A DNA stretch of 64,000 nucleotides from Treponema sp. OMZ 790 (GCF_024181285.1 NZ_CP051201.1:1736001-1800000); one strand, 5' to 3'; positions 16,113 through 24,768 are shown, counted from the stretch's first letter. Program-made: numbers and translations. The notes: generated from the sequence alone by a model not told the origin.

Positions 16113-18059
16113 ATGCTATCCCCCCGATACCTTGAAGGATTATCCGACGATATTATCGAAATTTACTCGCAGCTTGAAAGTGAAATCCTACAGGATATGG
16201 CTCGGCGTATCGCAAGGCTAGGCAAAATAACCGAAACTACACGCTGGCAAGCTCAAATGCTAGCCGAAGCGGGAGGACTTAAAAAAAACATAGCCCGAAT
16301 ACTGGCAAAGTACGATAAGGCGATAATCAAACAAGTTACCGATACATTCACGGAAGCACTAGAAACGAACGCTCGAAACGATAACCGCATTTTTAAGGCA
16401 ATGACAGGGCGGACGGTAAGTGCGCCTAACGCTCAAGCTATGCTATCGACAATCCAAAAATGCCATAGCGACCTATCAAGACTAACCTTAACAACAGCGG
16501 CAACAACACAACAGCAGTTTGTACGAGAGGCAAACAGGGTGTATATAAACGTTCAAAGCGGAGCCTTTGACTACAACAACGCTATGAAGGACGCAGCGGA
16601 CGAATTAAGTAAGCGAGGAATTACCACCGTACAATACGATAACGGCAAACCTATCACACGCACAATAGAATCAGCCGTCCGCATGAACATATTAACCAGC
16701 ATTAACCAAACGGCAGCCAATCAAACATTAAACAACGCCGAGGAGCTTGGAGTAGAAAAGTTTGAAGTTACAGCACACATTGGAGCAAGACCAGACCACG
16801 CAGCGTGGCAGGGTAAGATTTACACACGCAAGCAGCTATACAGCATTTGCGAGCTGGGAACGGCAACGGGGTTATGCGGGATTAACTGCCGTCATTCGTT
16901 CTATCCTTATTTTGACGGAATGGAAAAGCACTATACCGACAAAGACCTAGACGAATTAGCAAGCGAGAAAGTAAGCTACAACGGCGAGGAATTAACCCGC
17001 TACGACGGCGAGCAGAAACTACGGGGGATTGAGCGGAAGATAAGGGCGTATAAACGGCAAGCATTAACGCAAGAAGCAGCAGGGGTAGACAGCACGAAGG
17101 CAAGGCGGAAGCTAGGAGAATGGCAGGCGGCAGCTAGAGACTTCACGAAGCAGACAGGCATAGCAAGAGACCGAGCAAGAGAGTATGTCGGAACAGCAAC
17201 GGGCAAGCAGCCAAGAGGAATAACACCGCAGGTTACACATTCATTCAAACAGTCTACACCAATAAACCCCGTCGTTTCTCAAAAAGTTGCAGATATGAAC
17301 GACAAGGCCGCTACCTTCTACACGGCAACACATAGCCTTAATGCTTTTGTAACTAAGGCAAAATTCACGCAAACGATGACACCGATACAAACGGCTAAGG
17401 TAGTGGAAGGCAGAAACCTAGCAGGGAAACTATACGTAAAGCGAGAATTAAAAGACATCAACACGGTATTAAAGGCACAAGGCTTTGACGGTAAGCCTAC
17501 AGTATTATCAAAAGCGGACTTTTTAAAAGCGGTAGATGATGACACCTTTATAGGCCAAAGGACATACACGGCTCCCAATAAAGAAAAACTTGATGAATAC
17601 ATCCAAATGTTACGAAACGGCGATTTTTATGTCGATTGCCGAACTGGAGGCCGAGCACACGGTAAAGGAATGTATGCAGCAGCAGATTATACGAAAGGCA
17701 AAGACTTACGCCGTGTAATCGATGAAATGGCACACTATCAGAAATTAGGCGGAATATTACGAGGCGAGGAGTATACGATGACGGAAACGCTGACAATATC
17801 GCCGACCGCTAGAATTATAGACGAAGGAAACATAGAAGAAGAATTTATTTATAGGTTTACGCAAAATCTAAAACAGCAAGGCTATACAACACGGCAGATA
17901 AATGATAAAATATCAGCTGGAAGGTGGAGGCAACGAGATCCGGGCGTACTAGCCGCTTTAATGGGTTATGATGTAATACGATCCGTACCAAGTCCTCGAC
18001 GAGCTGATTATATGGTAATATTGAATAGAACTAAACTTATCTTACTAGGGGGAGAATAA
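16113..18059 (+). CDS. MuF-type minor head protein with ADP-ribosyltransferase-like C-terminus
   Basis: A 648-residue, two-part protein. Residues 1 to about 290 follow the phage minor capsid 2/MuF pattern: a helical body, then FEVTAHIGARPDHAAWQG, RKQLYSICELGTATG and GINCRHSFYPYF. After a basic helical linker, the last 190 residues look like an ADP-ribosyltransferase: KAQGFDGKPTVLSKADF, GQRTYTA (Arg 483 as the R of the R-S-E triad), GKGMYAA (517-523 as the central strand), a glutamate run at 575-577 and MGYDVI then YMVILNRTKLIL. Such MuF-linked toxin domains are injected with the genome or act after lysis. No ribosome site is clear. A 59-aa gene overlaps the stop. Confidence 0.72.
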   Translation: MLSPRYLEGLSDDIIEIYSQLESEILQDMARRIARLGKITETTRWQAQMLAEAGGLKKNIARILAKYDKAIIKQVTDTFTEALETNARNDNRIFKAMTGRTVSAPNAQAMLSTIQKCHSDLSRLTLTTAATTQQQFVREANRVYINVQSGAFDYNNAMKDAADELSKRGITTVQYDNGKPITRTIESAVRMNILTSINQTAANQTLNNAEELGVEKFEVTAHIGARPDHAAWQGKIYTRKQLYSICELGTATGLCGINCRHSFYPYFDGMEKHYTDKDLDELASEKVSYNGEELTRYDGEQKLRGIERKIRAYKRQALTQEAAGVDSTKARRKLGEWQAAARDFTKQTGIARDRAREYVGTATGKQPRGITPQVTHSFKQSTPINPVVSQKVADMNDKAATFYTATHSLNAFVTKAKFTQTMTPIQTAKVVEGRNLAGKLYVKRELKDINTVLKAQGFDGKPTVLSKADFLKAVDDDTFIGQRTYTAPNKEKLDEYIQMLRNGDFYVDCRTGGRAHGKGMYAAADYTKGKDLRRVIDEMAHYQKLGGILRGEEYTMTETLTISPTARIIDEGNIEEEFIYRFTQNLKQQGYTTRQINDKISAGRWRQRDPGVLAALMGYDVIRSVPSPRRADYMVILNRTKLILLGGE

Positions 18060-18238
18060 TGGCAATAAGATACGGCAAAGACGGCGATATAGAAATATAT
18101 GACGAAAAAACAGGGAAGACCACAGGGCACATTTCAACAATGGGAAATATGATTGAAGAAACCGAAGAACTTCTAAAAGCTCGAAAAGAACGCTGGGATA
18201 AAGCATTAAAAGCACACGGCGTTGAATATAGAGAATAA
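18059..18238 (+). CDS. Small protein coupled to the MuF-ART gene, possible immunity protein
   Basis: A 59-residue frame whose ATG at 18059 shares a base with the TAA of the MuF-ART gene, giving an overlap of the TAATG kind, so it would be translated by reinitiation. The sequence starts MAIRYGKDGDIEIYDE and continues as a long charged helix. I know no family for it. Its link to a toxin-like C-terminal domain makes an immunity or accessory role plausible, but that is inference. A 168-base gap with no gene follows, holding a 7-bp ttgccta/taggcaa hairpin at about 18275-18299. Confidence 0.6.
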   Translation: MAIRYGKDGDIEIYDEKTGKTTGHISTMGNMIEETEELLKARKERWDKALKAHGVEYRE

Positions 18239-18375
18239 CCCATATCTAAAACGCCCCGCCAGAGGCACGAGGATTGCCTATAAGAGGCTTTTAGGCAAAA
18301 ATCGAATAAATAACACGTCCTCCCTAAAAACGTATTAAAAACAAAATAATTTATTTTTTCACCTCTACTAAAAAG

Positions 18376-18390
18376 AAAAATGACTATATA
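18376..18390 (+). promoter_or_regulatory. Phage late-promoter motif, copy 4
   Basis: AAAAATGACTATATA, identical to copy 1, ending 16 bases before the amidase ATG, at the end of the only long gap in the late operon. It would start the lysis transcript. Confidence 0.62.
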
Positions 18391-18406
18391 GGCAGAGGTA
18401 GAAAGA

Positions 18407-19000
18407 ATGACAATCAAACAACACTTACTAACACCTAACACATGGAGCCGCTCCCAACATCGCATTAAAGAGGTACTAGGTATCGTAATGCACTGGACGG
18501 CTAATCCAAGAGCAAACGCAGAGCAAAATCGGAATTATTTTGAATCGAGAAAAAACGGCAAAGACGGCTACGGCTCGGCACATTACATCATCGGGCAAGA
18601 CGGCACTATCATACAGTGTATACCGATAGAGGAAGTCGCCTATCATTGCGGAAGCAGGAAGGTAGACCCTGCAAGCGGAAAAATCTATACGGACTACGCA
18701 AGGGCAAAGTTTAAGCACTACGCCGAAAACTATAAAACGAACAGCCCGAACTATTGCACTATCGGGATTGAGCTATGTCCTACAGACAACGAGGGGCATT
18801 TTACGGACGCAACGATTAACGCCGCTATCGATCTTTGTGCAGATTTATGTAAACGCTTTAATCTTAAAACCGAAGACATCACAACACACCACGCAATCGT
18901 CGGATGGAAGGGCTGTCCCCGTTTATGGGTAAGACAGCCCGAATTACTTGAAGCGTTCCGAGCGAGCGTAACGGATTATATGACAAGGAGCAATTCATAA
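18407..19000 (+). CDS. N-acetylmuramoyl-L-alanine amidase (endolysin)
   Basis: A 197-residue, single-domain Amidase_2/PGRP-type enzyme with no signal peptide. LGIVMHWTANPRA brings the first zinc His (about 25), AHYIIGQDGTIIQCIP is the core strand, IGIELCP is the third strand, and ITTHHAIVGWKGCPRLW near residue 165 supplies the second His and the Cys/Lys part of the site. It cleaves the bond between muramic acid and the stem peptide at lysis. A holin-like gene overlaps its last base. It has its own copy of the phage promoter motif. Confidence 0.92.
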   Translation: MTIKQHLLTPNTWSRSQHRIKEVLGIVMHWTANPRANAEQNRNYFESRKNGKDGYGSAHYIIGQDGTIIQCIPIEEVAYHCGSRKVDPASGKIYTDYARAKFKHYAENYKTNSPNYCTIGIELCPTDNEGHFTDATINAAIDLCADLCKRFNLKTEDITTHHAIVGWKGCPRLWVRQPELLEAFRASVTDYMTRSNS

Positions 19001-19494
19001 TGTGGCAAGCAATCAGTGAAGTATTAACGAGCGGCAACGCTTTACAGGTTTTAATTTTTTTAGCGGTGATTATAGCCCTTTTTATTTTGCTTGTAAAAAG
19101 CGGAATAGTTGCAATTAAAACAAAGCATCTGCGAATCGGGCAGGCAGAAAAAGAGCGTGAAATAATAAGACGGCAAGTAGAAGCCGCTCATGATTTCGTT
19201 ATGAGTATAGAGGGTAAAATAGACGCCGACATGACAAAGTGCAACAGATTCTTTATAAAATATATATTGGAGCGAGTATATGATAAAGTTATTGAATGGG
19301 TGATGTTTAATAACATCAGTAATTCGCCTATGTATGTACAAGACAAACAAGAGACTATTTGTAACCTGATATACACATTCCCAATAGAGAAAGCGTTCAA
19401 AACACCCGAATTCAAAAAACGTATTCAGAATTGGACGGCGGAACTAATCGCACGGTTGGTACAAACAAGAGAAATCTATAATAAGGAGCGGTAA
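19000..19494 (+). CDS. Membrane-anchored protein, holin-like by position
   Basis: A 164-residue protein with one strong N-terminal membrane helix (about 15-38, LQVLIFLAVIIALFILLV). A long charged, helical cytoplasmic or periplasmic part follows. It overlaps the amidase gene by one base and is followed directly by the spanin-like genes, so it lies where a holin would. A single membrane helix with a large soluble tail is not a textbook holin, and it may instead be another lysis membrane factor. No family recognised. Confidence 0.5.
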   Translation: MWQAISEVLTSGNALQVLIFLAVIIALFILLVKSGIVAIKTKHLRIGQAEKEREIIRRQVEAAHDFVMSIEGKIDADMTKCNRFFIKYILERVYDKVIEWVMFNNISNSPMYVQDKQETICNLIYTFPIEKAFKTPEFKKRIQNWTAELIARLVQTREIYNKER

Positions 19495-19812
19495 ATGAAT
19501 GAAAAGATATTTTTTATTTTTGCTTTTCTGTTGCTTTTTACAGGCTGCTGCACAAGAAGCGGAATACACAATCACGGAAACGGAGCTTACGAGGTTAGAG
19601 AAAATATCGGAAAGCTGGGAGAAGAACAAACGCAGTCAGCAGTTACAAGTACAGAGCTTAAAGGCGGAATTGAAAAAAGCCTTGAACAAGTCGGAGAGCT
19701 TGAGCAAGCAATTACAGACGGAGCGGGAGACCTTGAGGAGTTTAAGGCAATCCTACAACGAATACGAAAAACAGGTAAGCGAAAAGATACAGGAAAGACA
19801 AATTCTAATTGA
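19495..19812 (+). CDS. Lipoprotein, outer-membrane spanin-like (overlapping frame)
   Basis: A 105-residue lipoprotein starting at ATG 19495, one base after the stop of the holin-like gene, with aaggagcgg upstream. A signal peptide with the lipobox LFTGC (Cys at residue 18, another Cys after it) precedes a mature part of about 88 residues, with an SAVTSTELKGGIEKSLEQ helix. It lies wholly inside the next gene in another frame. The layout recalls Rz1 inside Rz: a short outer-membrane lipoprotein encoded within its inner-membrane partner. Treponemes have an outer membrane, so spanins would be needed. Function is inferred from layout. Confidence 0.6.
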   Translation: MNEKIFFIFAFLLLFTGCCTRSGIHNHGNGAYEVRENIGKLGEEQTQSAVTSTELKGGIEKSLEQVGELEQAITDGAGDLEEFKAILQRIRKTGKRKDTGKTNSN

Positions 19813-19942
19813 CGATTTAAAAAAGCAAGGTTACAGGCTAAAACTAGCCCTTGTAATTTTGTCTTGCGTTTTAGTGCTTTTAATTTTAGGTAGCGTAGGA
19901 TTTTTGATTTTGAAAATGAAACTAAAATTTTTAGGAGGGTAA
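19499..19942 (+). CDS. Coiled-coil membrane protein, inner-membrane spanin-like
   Basis: A 147-residue protein starting four bases after the lipoprotein start, in another frame. It has an N-terminal hydrophobic signal (MKRYFLFLLFCCFLQAAAQ), a long coiled coil (about 25-105) and a strong C-terminal membrane helix (about 113-137, LKLALVILSCVLVLLILGSV). With signal and C-terminal anchor it would be tethered to the inner membrane with the coiled coil in the periplasm. That would join the overlapping lipoprotein to disrupt the outer membrane at lysis. Lambda Rz is anchored at its N-terminus, so the topology here is reversed. Confidence 0.6.
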   Translation: MKRYFLFLLFCCFLQAAAQEAEYTITETELTRLEKISESWEKNKRSQQLQVQSLKAELKKALNKSESLSKQLQTERETLRSLRQSYNEYEKQVSEKIQERQILIDDLKKQGYRLKLALVILSCVLVLLILGSVGFLILKMKLKFLGG

Positions 19943-19946
19943 AAAA

Positions 19947-20120
19947 ATGGCACGGATTATAACAGACCAAACCTATGCAAGGCTGGTCAAGCACTTATCG
20001 AAAGATGAAGCGGTGGCGTTGTTTCAAGAGCTGCTATTAAGTCCGAAAACGCAGGAAGCAGAAACAGCCGCCGAAATTGAAGAAGAAAACAAATCGGAGA
20101 AAGCAGGGGGTAACGAATGA
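19947..20120 (+). CDS. Small acidic phage protein (57 aa)
   Basis: A 57-residue frame from ATG 19947 with a perfect taggagggt site. The N-terminal half is helical (TYARLVKHLSKDEAVALFQELL) and the C-terminal half is Glu/Lys-rich. Its stop overlaps the start of the next gene by four bases. No family recognised. It belongs to the lysis/fibre block by position only. Confidence 0.6.
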   Translation: MARIITDQTYARLVKHLSKDEAVALFQELLLSPKTQEAETAAEIEEENKSEKAGGNE

Positions 20121-20470
20121 ATTACGGGAGAGTAACACCTAGAGCAAGAACAGGAACTACAGGGATAAGCACGGAGCAAGACATCAACGCAGGCGAAGGG
20201 GTATGGATTAGTCCGCCCGACAGAGTCTCGGCGGTTACGGTTGCCGTCCACATTCCGCCTAGTGAAAGTGCGACTTTCATTATTGAAACATCATGCAACA
20301 GAGTAGACACAATCGGAGAGAGCGGTACGGGTGGTTATTGGGATAATCCGTTCGGAGACGGTACGGAGTTGAGCGAAAATACCGTGTTAATGATTGCAAA
20401 CGCCGTAACAGGCATTCGTGTTAAGTGCCTTACGGCTAGCAAGCCTATCAATGTTTGTTTCGTGGGGTAA
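20117..20470 (+). CDS. Hypothetical virion-region protein (117 aa)
   Basis: A 117-residue beta-rich protein with SPPDRVSAVTVAVHIPPSE and a C-terminal VTGIRVKCLTASKPINVCF. Strand repetition and its place just before the fibre gene suggest a small structural or fibre-associated protein. No family recognised. It overlaps the previous gene by four bases and is separated from the fibre gene by three. Confidence 0.5.
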   Translation: MNYGRVTPRARTGTTGISTEQDINAGEGVWISPPDRVSAVTVAVHIPPSESATFIIETSCNRVDTIGESGTGGYWDNPFGDGTELSENTVLMIANAVTGIRVKCLTASKPINVCFVG

Positions 20471-20473
20471 GCT

Positions 20474-21463
20474 ATGAAGTACTACGGGTTAATAATGCCG
20501 TCCGTCTTTCCGACGGGCGTGTTTATTCAAGACATCAAGCAGACGGCAAGTTCGGACGAAAGCGAAGGGATTAACACTATGACGGTAACCCTTACAAATC
20601 AGCAGAAAGCACATTTTAATGTTAAGAACGGAAAGCAGGGGTCAAGTGCAGAGGCGACCGCTCAAATGGAACAGCACGCAAAAGACTACATAGCCGCAGA
20701 ACTCGCAGACCAAAAAGCAGCACTAGAACAGGCGATAGAGACAGGCAAGACCGACATTAACAACTCGGCAGAACAAGCCAACACCGATTTACAACAAAAG
20801 GTTACACAAGCAGAGGCGGAACTTTCGGCCTTAATTCAAAACAAAGAACAAGACTTCCAGGGCAAGGTCGATGAGGGCAAGAATTATATAGACGGGCAAT
20901 TATCGGCAGCCTCGCAAGGTCTACAAGAGTCAATCAACGCTAAAGTTACTGAAGCTATGGCAACGGCAGAAAGCAAGCTGCTTTCAAAAGTAAATACAAA
21001 ATTTATAGAACATTACCAAAAGGGCTATCTTCAACTCCCGGGAATGCCAAGCCCGCTTGAAGATGTATCGATGCATTATGAAGGCTATAGTTGGCACGAG
21101 GTCAACTATGACGGTAATTTTTTCCGGTCAAAAGGCCGGAATGCTAAGGTGTTTAGTTCTAAAAAATTGACAAAAGAACAAATCAAGAATGGGGATTATA
21201 TCTTTCAAGAGGATGAGCAGGGCGATGCGATTAGGAATATCACAGGTACATTTGGCACACAAGGAAATGATATATCAAACAACGCTGACGGAGCCTTTTA
21301 TCCTAAAAGGAGAGGTCATGTGGATAGTGGCTATTCAGAAGCAACCTATTGGTTGAATGAAGTAGGATTAGACTTTTCAAAGATAGAGGGTTTGCCAACA
21401 GCCGAAGAAAACCGCTCCCGCAACTTAACTTTCGCTTTTTGGGTTTTAATTAAAAATGAATAG
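20474..21463 (+). CDS. Tail fibre protein
   Basis: A 329-residue protein. A short N-terminal attachment domain with strands (GVFIQDIKQTAS, TMTVTLTNQQKAHFNVKNGKQG) leads into a long Ala/Gln/Glu-rich coiled coil (about 60-180). A C-terminal receptor-type region contains GYLQLPGMPSP and ends PTAEENRSRNLTFAFWVLIKN, the closing motif of many phage tail fibres, where N-R-x-R-N-x-T-x-x-x-W marks the trimer tip. It should bind the treponemal surface. The next gene is a likely assembly factor. Confidence 0.8.
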   Translation: MKYYGLIMPSVFPTGVFIQDIKQTASSDESEGINTMTVTLTNQQKAHFNVKNGKQGSSAEATAQMEQHAKDYIAAELADQKAALEQAIETGKTDINNSAEQANTDLQQKVTQAEAELSALIQNKEQDFQGKVDEGKNYIDGQLSAASQGLQESINAKVTEAMATAESKLLSKVNTKFIEHYQKGYLQLPGMPSPLEDVSMHYEGYSWHEVNYDGNFFRSKGRNAKVFSSKKLTKEQIKNGDYIFQEDEQGDAIRNITGTFGTQGNDISNNADGAFYPKRRGHVDSGYSEATYWLNEVGLDFSKIEGLPTAEENRSRNLTFAFWVLIKNE

Positions 21464-21475
21464 GAGAAATTAAAT

Positions 21476-22012
21476 ATGGAATATTTTGAAAGAATTGAAA
21501 TTGAGAATAACATTATTACAAACCATGTTATTGGCGAAAAGCCTAAACAAGAGAAAGAGGGAGTAGCTTACATATACGCTTCAAACATTAAAGCTAACAT
21601 CGGCGATGATGTTAGAATGTATGAAGATTTAATTTTAGGCAAAAAGAAAAGGCTTAAAAAACTTGTAGAAGAAAACTTAATCCAAATTCCCGAAGGGAAG
21701 AAACTCAATAAAGATGGTACAGATTTTGAAGATATGAGTGAAGCTGAAAAGGTTGAGGCAGGATTAAAAACGCTTAAAGACGATGAAAAAATCGAAGGTG
21801 ATTATGTCGTTAAAAAAACAAAAAAAGAGCTATACGATGAGGGTAAGCTCTCAAAAAAAGAATACAATCTTTACATCGACGAACTCCGCCAATCTGCTTA
21901 CGCAAGAGAGGCCGACCCGCTCGGTATGCAAGTGATGAGAGGGGATATTGAAAAAAACATTTGGCTTGAGAAAATAGAAGAAATAAAAACCCGCTATCCA
22001 AAGGTTGATTAG
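21476..22012 (+). CDS. Tail fibre assembly-like protein
   Basis: A 178-residue protein placed directly after the fibre gene. A strand-rich N-terminal part (ERIEIENNIITNHVIG), a long charged helix with IPEGKKLNKDG, and the C-terminal READPLGMQVMRGDIEKNIWLEKIEEI fit fibre chaperones, where the ADPL segment is common. An aggagaa ribosome site is present. A strong hairpin terminator follows its stop by three bases. Confidence 0.6.
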   Translation: MEYFERIEIENNIITNHVIGEKPKQEKEGVAYIYASNIKANIGDDVRMYEDLILGKKKRLKKLVEENLIQIPEGKKLNKDGTDFEDMSEAEKVEAGLKTLKDDEKIEGDYVVKKTKKELYDEGKLSKKEYNLYIDELRQSAYAREADPLGMQVMRGDIEKNIWLEKIEEIKTRYPKVD

Positions 22013-22015
22013 TAT

Positions 22016-22042
22016 ATAGGGGTTTACGCCCCTATTTTTTTT
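22016..22042 (+). terminator. Rho-independent terminator after fibre genes
   Basis: atagggg (22016-22022) pairs with cccctat (22029-22035) around a six-base loop, followed by eight T. It ends the lysis/fibre transcript just ahead of promoter motif copy 5. Confidence 0.9.
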
Positions 22043-22050
22043 CATTAAAC

Positions 22051-22065
22051 AAAAATGACTATAAT
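22051..22065 (+). promoter_or_regulatory. Phage late-promoter motif, copy 5
   Basis: AAAAATGACTATAAT. The last six bases are a perfect -10 box, and the tape measure ATG is only three bases further on. It follows the terminator at 22016-22042, so it must start a new transcript. That transcript would be leaderless or nearly so. Confidence 0.65.
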
Positions 22066-22068
22066 AGT

Positions 22069-24756
22069 ATGGCAAACGATGGCGAAGTCCGAATTAGGAC
22101 AGAAATAGATAATTCAAAACTCGATAAAGGCCTGCGGGATGTTAAGCATAAAGTAAACAGCGCCGCAAAGGACATGGGCAAGGGCACAAAGGCAACTAAT
22201 GCCCTTAAAACCGCATTTAATGAAACAGGCGGGGCTGCCAGCAGCTTCACATCCAAAATGGGAAGTTTAGCAAGTTCAGCGGGCCCAGTTGCTGCGGGGC
22301 TTACGGTTGCGGTAATGGCAGTCAAGAAATTCATCGAAGGACTAAAGGCCGCAAACGAAGCATTCAAGGTTCAAGAGAAAGCGGAGAAAGCTCTACAAAA
22401 GGCCGCCGAGAACAACCCTTATTTACAAAAAGAAAGCGTCCAAAGGTTAAAGGAATTCGCAAGCGGCTTACAAGAAATAAGCAACTATGGCGATGAAGGC
22501 ACTATAGACATCATGGCACAGCTCGCAAGCACAGGACGCACCGAAGCAGAGATTATGAAAATAATGGGAGCGGCGGCGGACTATGCAGCGGCTAAACACA
22601 TCGACCTTAAAACGGCGGCAGAAACGCTAAACTCGACCTATAGCGGAATGGCAGGGACGATGGGGCGGCAGATTGCAGAGATTAAAGACCTGACAGATGA
22701 GCAATTAAAGAACGGCGAAGCTATAGACCTGCTGGCCTCGAAGTATAAGGGCTTCGCAAAGGAAGCGGCAGATAATAGCACACAGGCTAAGAACGCATTC
22801 GGAGACTTCATGGAGTCTGTCGGGAAGATTGCCAATCCAATGTTTGAAGCGTTGGCCGAAAAAGCTAAATCATTTTGGCAAGACATGACCGACTATATGA
22901 ACAAGTTTGACAAGGTGCTAGAAAGTGCCAGCGAGAATTGGGTTATTGGCGGTATATATCAAGCTAACAAGGAGTATATAGAAGGTTTTAACAAAGAAAT
23001 AATCAAGGTGGCGGCTAATAAAAAACAGCTATATATGGAGAGCGAAGCGGAAAAGCTAAACGATAAATCGCTAGAGACACTTACAAGGTATCTTGAAAAA
23101 CAGTGGCGGATAAATGCTAATGAAAAAGAATTTTTACAGATTTTAAAAGAAGAACAACAACATCGAGAAAACAGAGCGAAGGCTGCCGCCGAGTATGCGG
23201 AGTATGCAGAGAAATGGAAAGGTTCAAAAAAAGAAGAGTTGCAGGCGTGGCTGGAAAACAAAGAAGCAATAACATATTCACTTCAAGAATTAAAGGCTGT
23301 GAATGACGCCTTGCAAGCTATCGAGGAGCAAGAAAAAAAAGCCGCAGAAGAAGCAGCAAAAGCCGCCGATAAGTTCGCCGAAGAAAGTAATAAAAAGTTA
23401 AAAGAAGCACTACACGCCCTAGAGGTAGAAGCGAGAGCAAAGGGACAGGCGGTAAGTGCTCAAGACCGCTACAATGTTTATCTTAATTCATACATCGACT
23501 TACTAACCAAAACAAACGGACTGATTAAAGAAGGATACCCGATTGAGCAAAAACGGCTGGAGCAATTAAAAGAAGCGGAGAAAGCGGCAAAGGCTGCGGC
23601 AGACACGGAAAAGAAACTAGCCGCCGCTATCCAATTAACGCAGGCCGCAACCGAAGCAATTAACAGTATTAAGCGAGAGATGACACCTGCCGAGCACTTA
23701 CAGAAAGAGCTTAAGGCTCTTGACGAAATGAAGCGTAAAATCAAAGAAGCAACCGACGAAGAAATTAAACAGGCACAGCAGGGTGAGGAGAATATCCTAA
23801 GCCGTGAAGAATTATTGAAAGGCCTAGCCGAGGCGGAAAAACATATTATCGACGAAAAAATAAAAGCTGTCGCAGGGGCCGAGCAATCATGGTGGGATAA
23901 ATACGCAAACAAACAAAAAGCCTTACTCGATATGAAAAAGGCGATTAACGAAAGCGAAGTTTTAAGCGACGAAGAAAAATATAACCGCATGAAACAGCTT
24001 GACGAAGAATACCTACAAAGCAAGGCGGCGCAAATAGATGAGCTTATGACATTGATACAAGGTTATGTAGACAAAAGTATCAGCATAATGAACCAAGCGG
24101 CGAACCTTGCCCTTGAGACTTCCAAAAACCAAGCGACAGCCGAGCAAGCACAGCTAGAACTAAAATACCGCAAGGGAGAATTAAGCGAAGAAGAATACAA
24201 TACCAAAATTACCGAGAGCAAGAAGAAAGCCGCTAGAGAACAATATAAAATCCAGATGTGGCAGTGGAGCGCCTCAATCCTGCAAGCGACGGCAAACATC
24301 GCACAAGGTGTTACACAAGCAATCGCACAAGGCGGTGTCGCAGGGTTAATTACGGGACTACTCGTAGCAGCGGCGGGCGGCGTTCAAATTGCTTCCGTTG
24401 TAGCAAGTAAGCCTATTCCGCCTAACTTTAGCACGGGCGGTATTGTGGGCGGTTCGTCTTACAATGGCGACAACATAGCCGCAAACCTCAACAGCCGTGA
24501 AATGGTAATGAATATGAGCCAGCAAAAAGGCTTATGGGATTTTATAAACGGCGGAAGCAACGGACGGGGGGCAGCACCGCAGATAGTAATCAATAACAGT
24601 GCTTCAAACATTGCAACGGCACAGCCTAGATTAACCAAAGACAAGATAGAAATAATGATAGACGCAAGAGTAAACGACAGCTTAAAAAGCGGCCGTTATA
24701 ACAACGCCTTGAACCTTGCACAGCAGGGAATGACGGGCGACTATTACGGAATATAA
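22069..24756 (+). CDS. Tape measure protein
   Basis: An 895-residue, helical protein. The start ANDGEVRIRTEIDNSKLDKGL matches the opening of many phage tape measures. Hydrophobic segments sit near 70-90 (SAGPVAAGLTVAVMA) and about 735-780 (WSASILQATANIAQG, VAGLITGLLVAAAGGV). Between them lie about 600 residues of coiled coil. The C-terminal part contains the NFSTGGIVGGSSYNGDNI motif that ends many tape measures. It sets tail length. There is no Shine-Dalgarno ahead of the ATG, only the phage promoter motif, so I keep this start because the N-terminal pattern is conserved. Confidence 0.92.
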   Translation: MANDGEVRIRTEIDNSKLDKGLRDVKHKVNSAAKDMGKGTKATNALKTAFNETGGAASSFTSKMGSLASSAGPVAAGLTVAVMAVKKFIEGLKAANEAFKVQEKAEKALQKAAENNPYLQKESVQRLKEFASGLQEISNYGDEGTIDIMAQLASTGRTEAEIMKIMGAAADYAAAKHIDLKTAAETLNSTYSGMAGTMGRQIAEIKDLTDEQLKNGEAIDLLASKYKGFAKEAADNSTQAKNAFGDFMESVGKIANPMFEALAEKAKSFWQDMTDYMNKFDKVLESASENWVIGGIYQANKEYIEGFNKEIIKVAANKKQLYMESEAEKLNDKSLETLTRYLEKQWRINANEKEFLQILKEEQQHRENRAKAAAEYAEYAEKWKGSKKEELQAWLENKEAITYSLQELKAVNDALQAIEEQEKKAAEEAAKAADKFAEESNKKLKEALHALEVEARAKGQAVSAQDRYNVYLNSYIDLLTKTNGLIKEGYPIEQKRLEQLKEAEKAAKAAADTEKKLAAAIQLTQAATEAINSIKREMTPAEHLQKELKALDEMKRKIKEATDEEIKQAQQGEENILSREELLKGLAEAEKHIIDEKIKAVAGAEQSWWDKYANKQKALLDMKKAINESEVLSDEEKYNRMKQLDEEYLQSKAAQIDELMTLIQGYVDKSISIMNQAANLALETSKNQATAEQAQLELKYRKGELSEEEYNTKITESKKKAAREQYKIQMWQWSASILQATANIAQGVTQAIAQGGVAGLITGLLVAAAGGVQIASVVASKPIPPNFSTGGIVGGSSYNGDNIAANLNSREMVMNMSQQKGLWDFINGGSNGRGAAPQIVINNSASNIATAQPRLTKDKIEIMIDARVNDSLKSGRYNNALNLAQQGMTGDYYGI

Positions 24757-24768
24757 GGGAGCGAAGGA

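Noticed and set aside
17620..17800. MuF C-terminus as an HNH or other nuclease
   Set aside because: No His-Asn-His signature, and the GKGMYAA and Arg arrangement fits an ADP-ribosyltransferase better.
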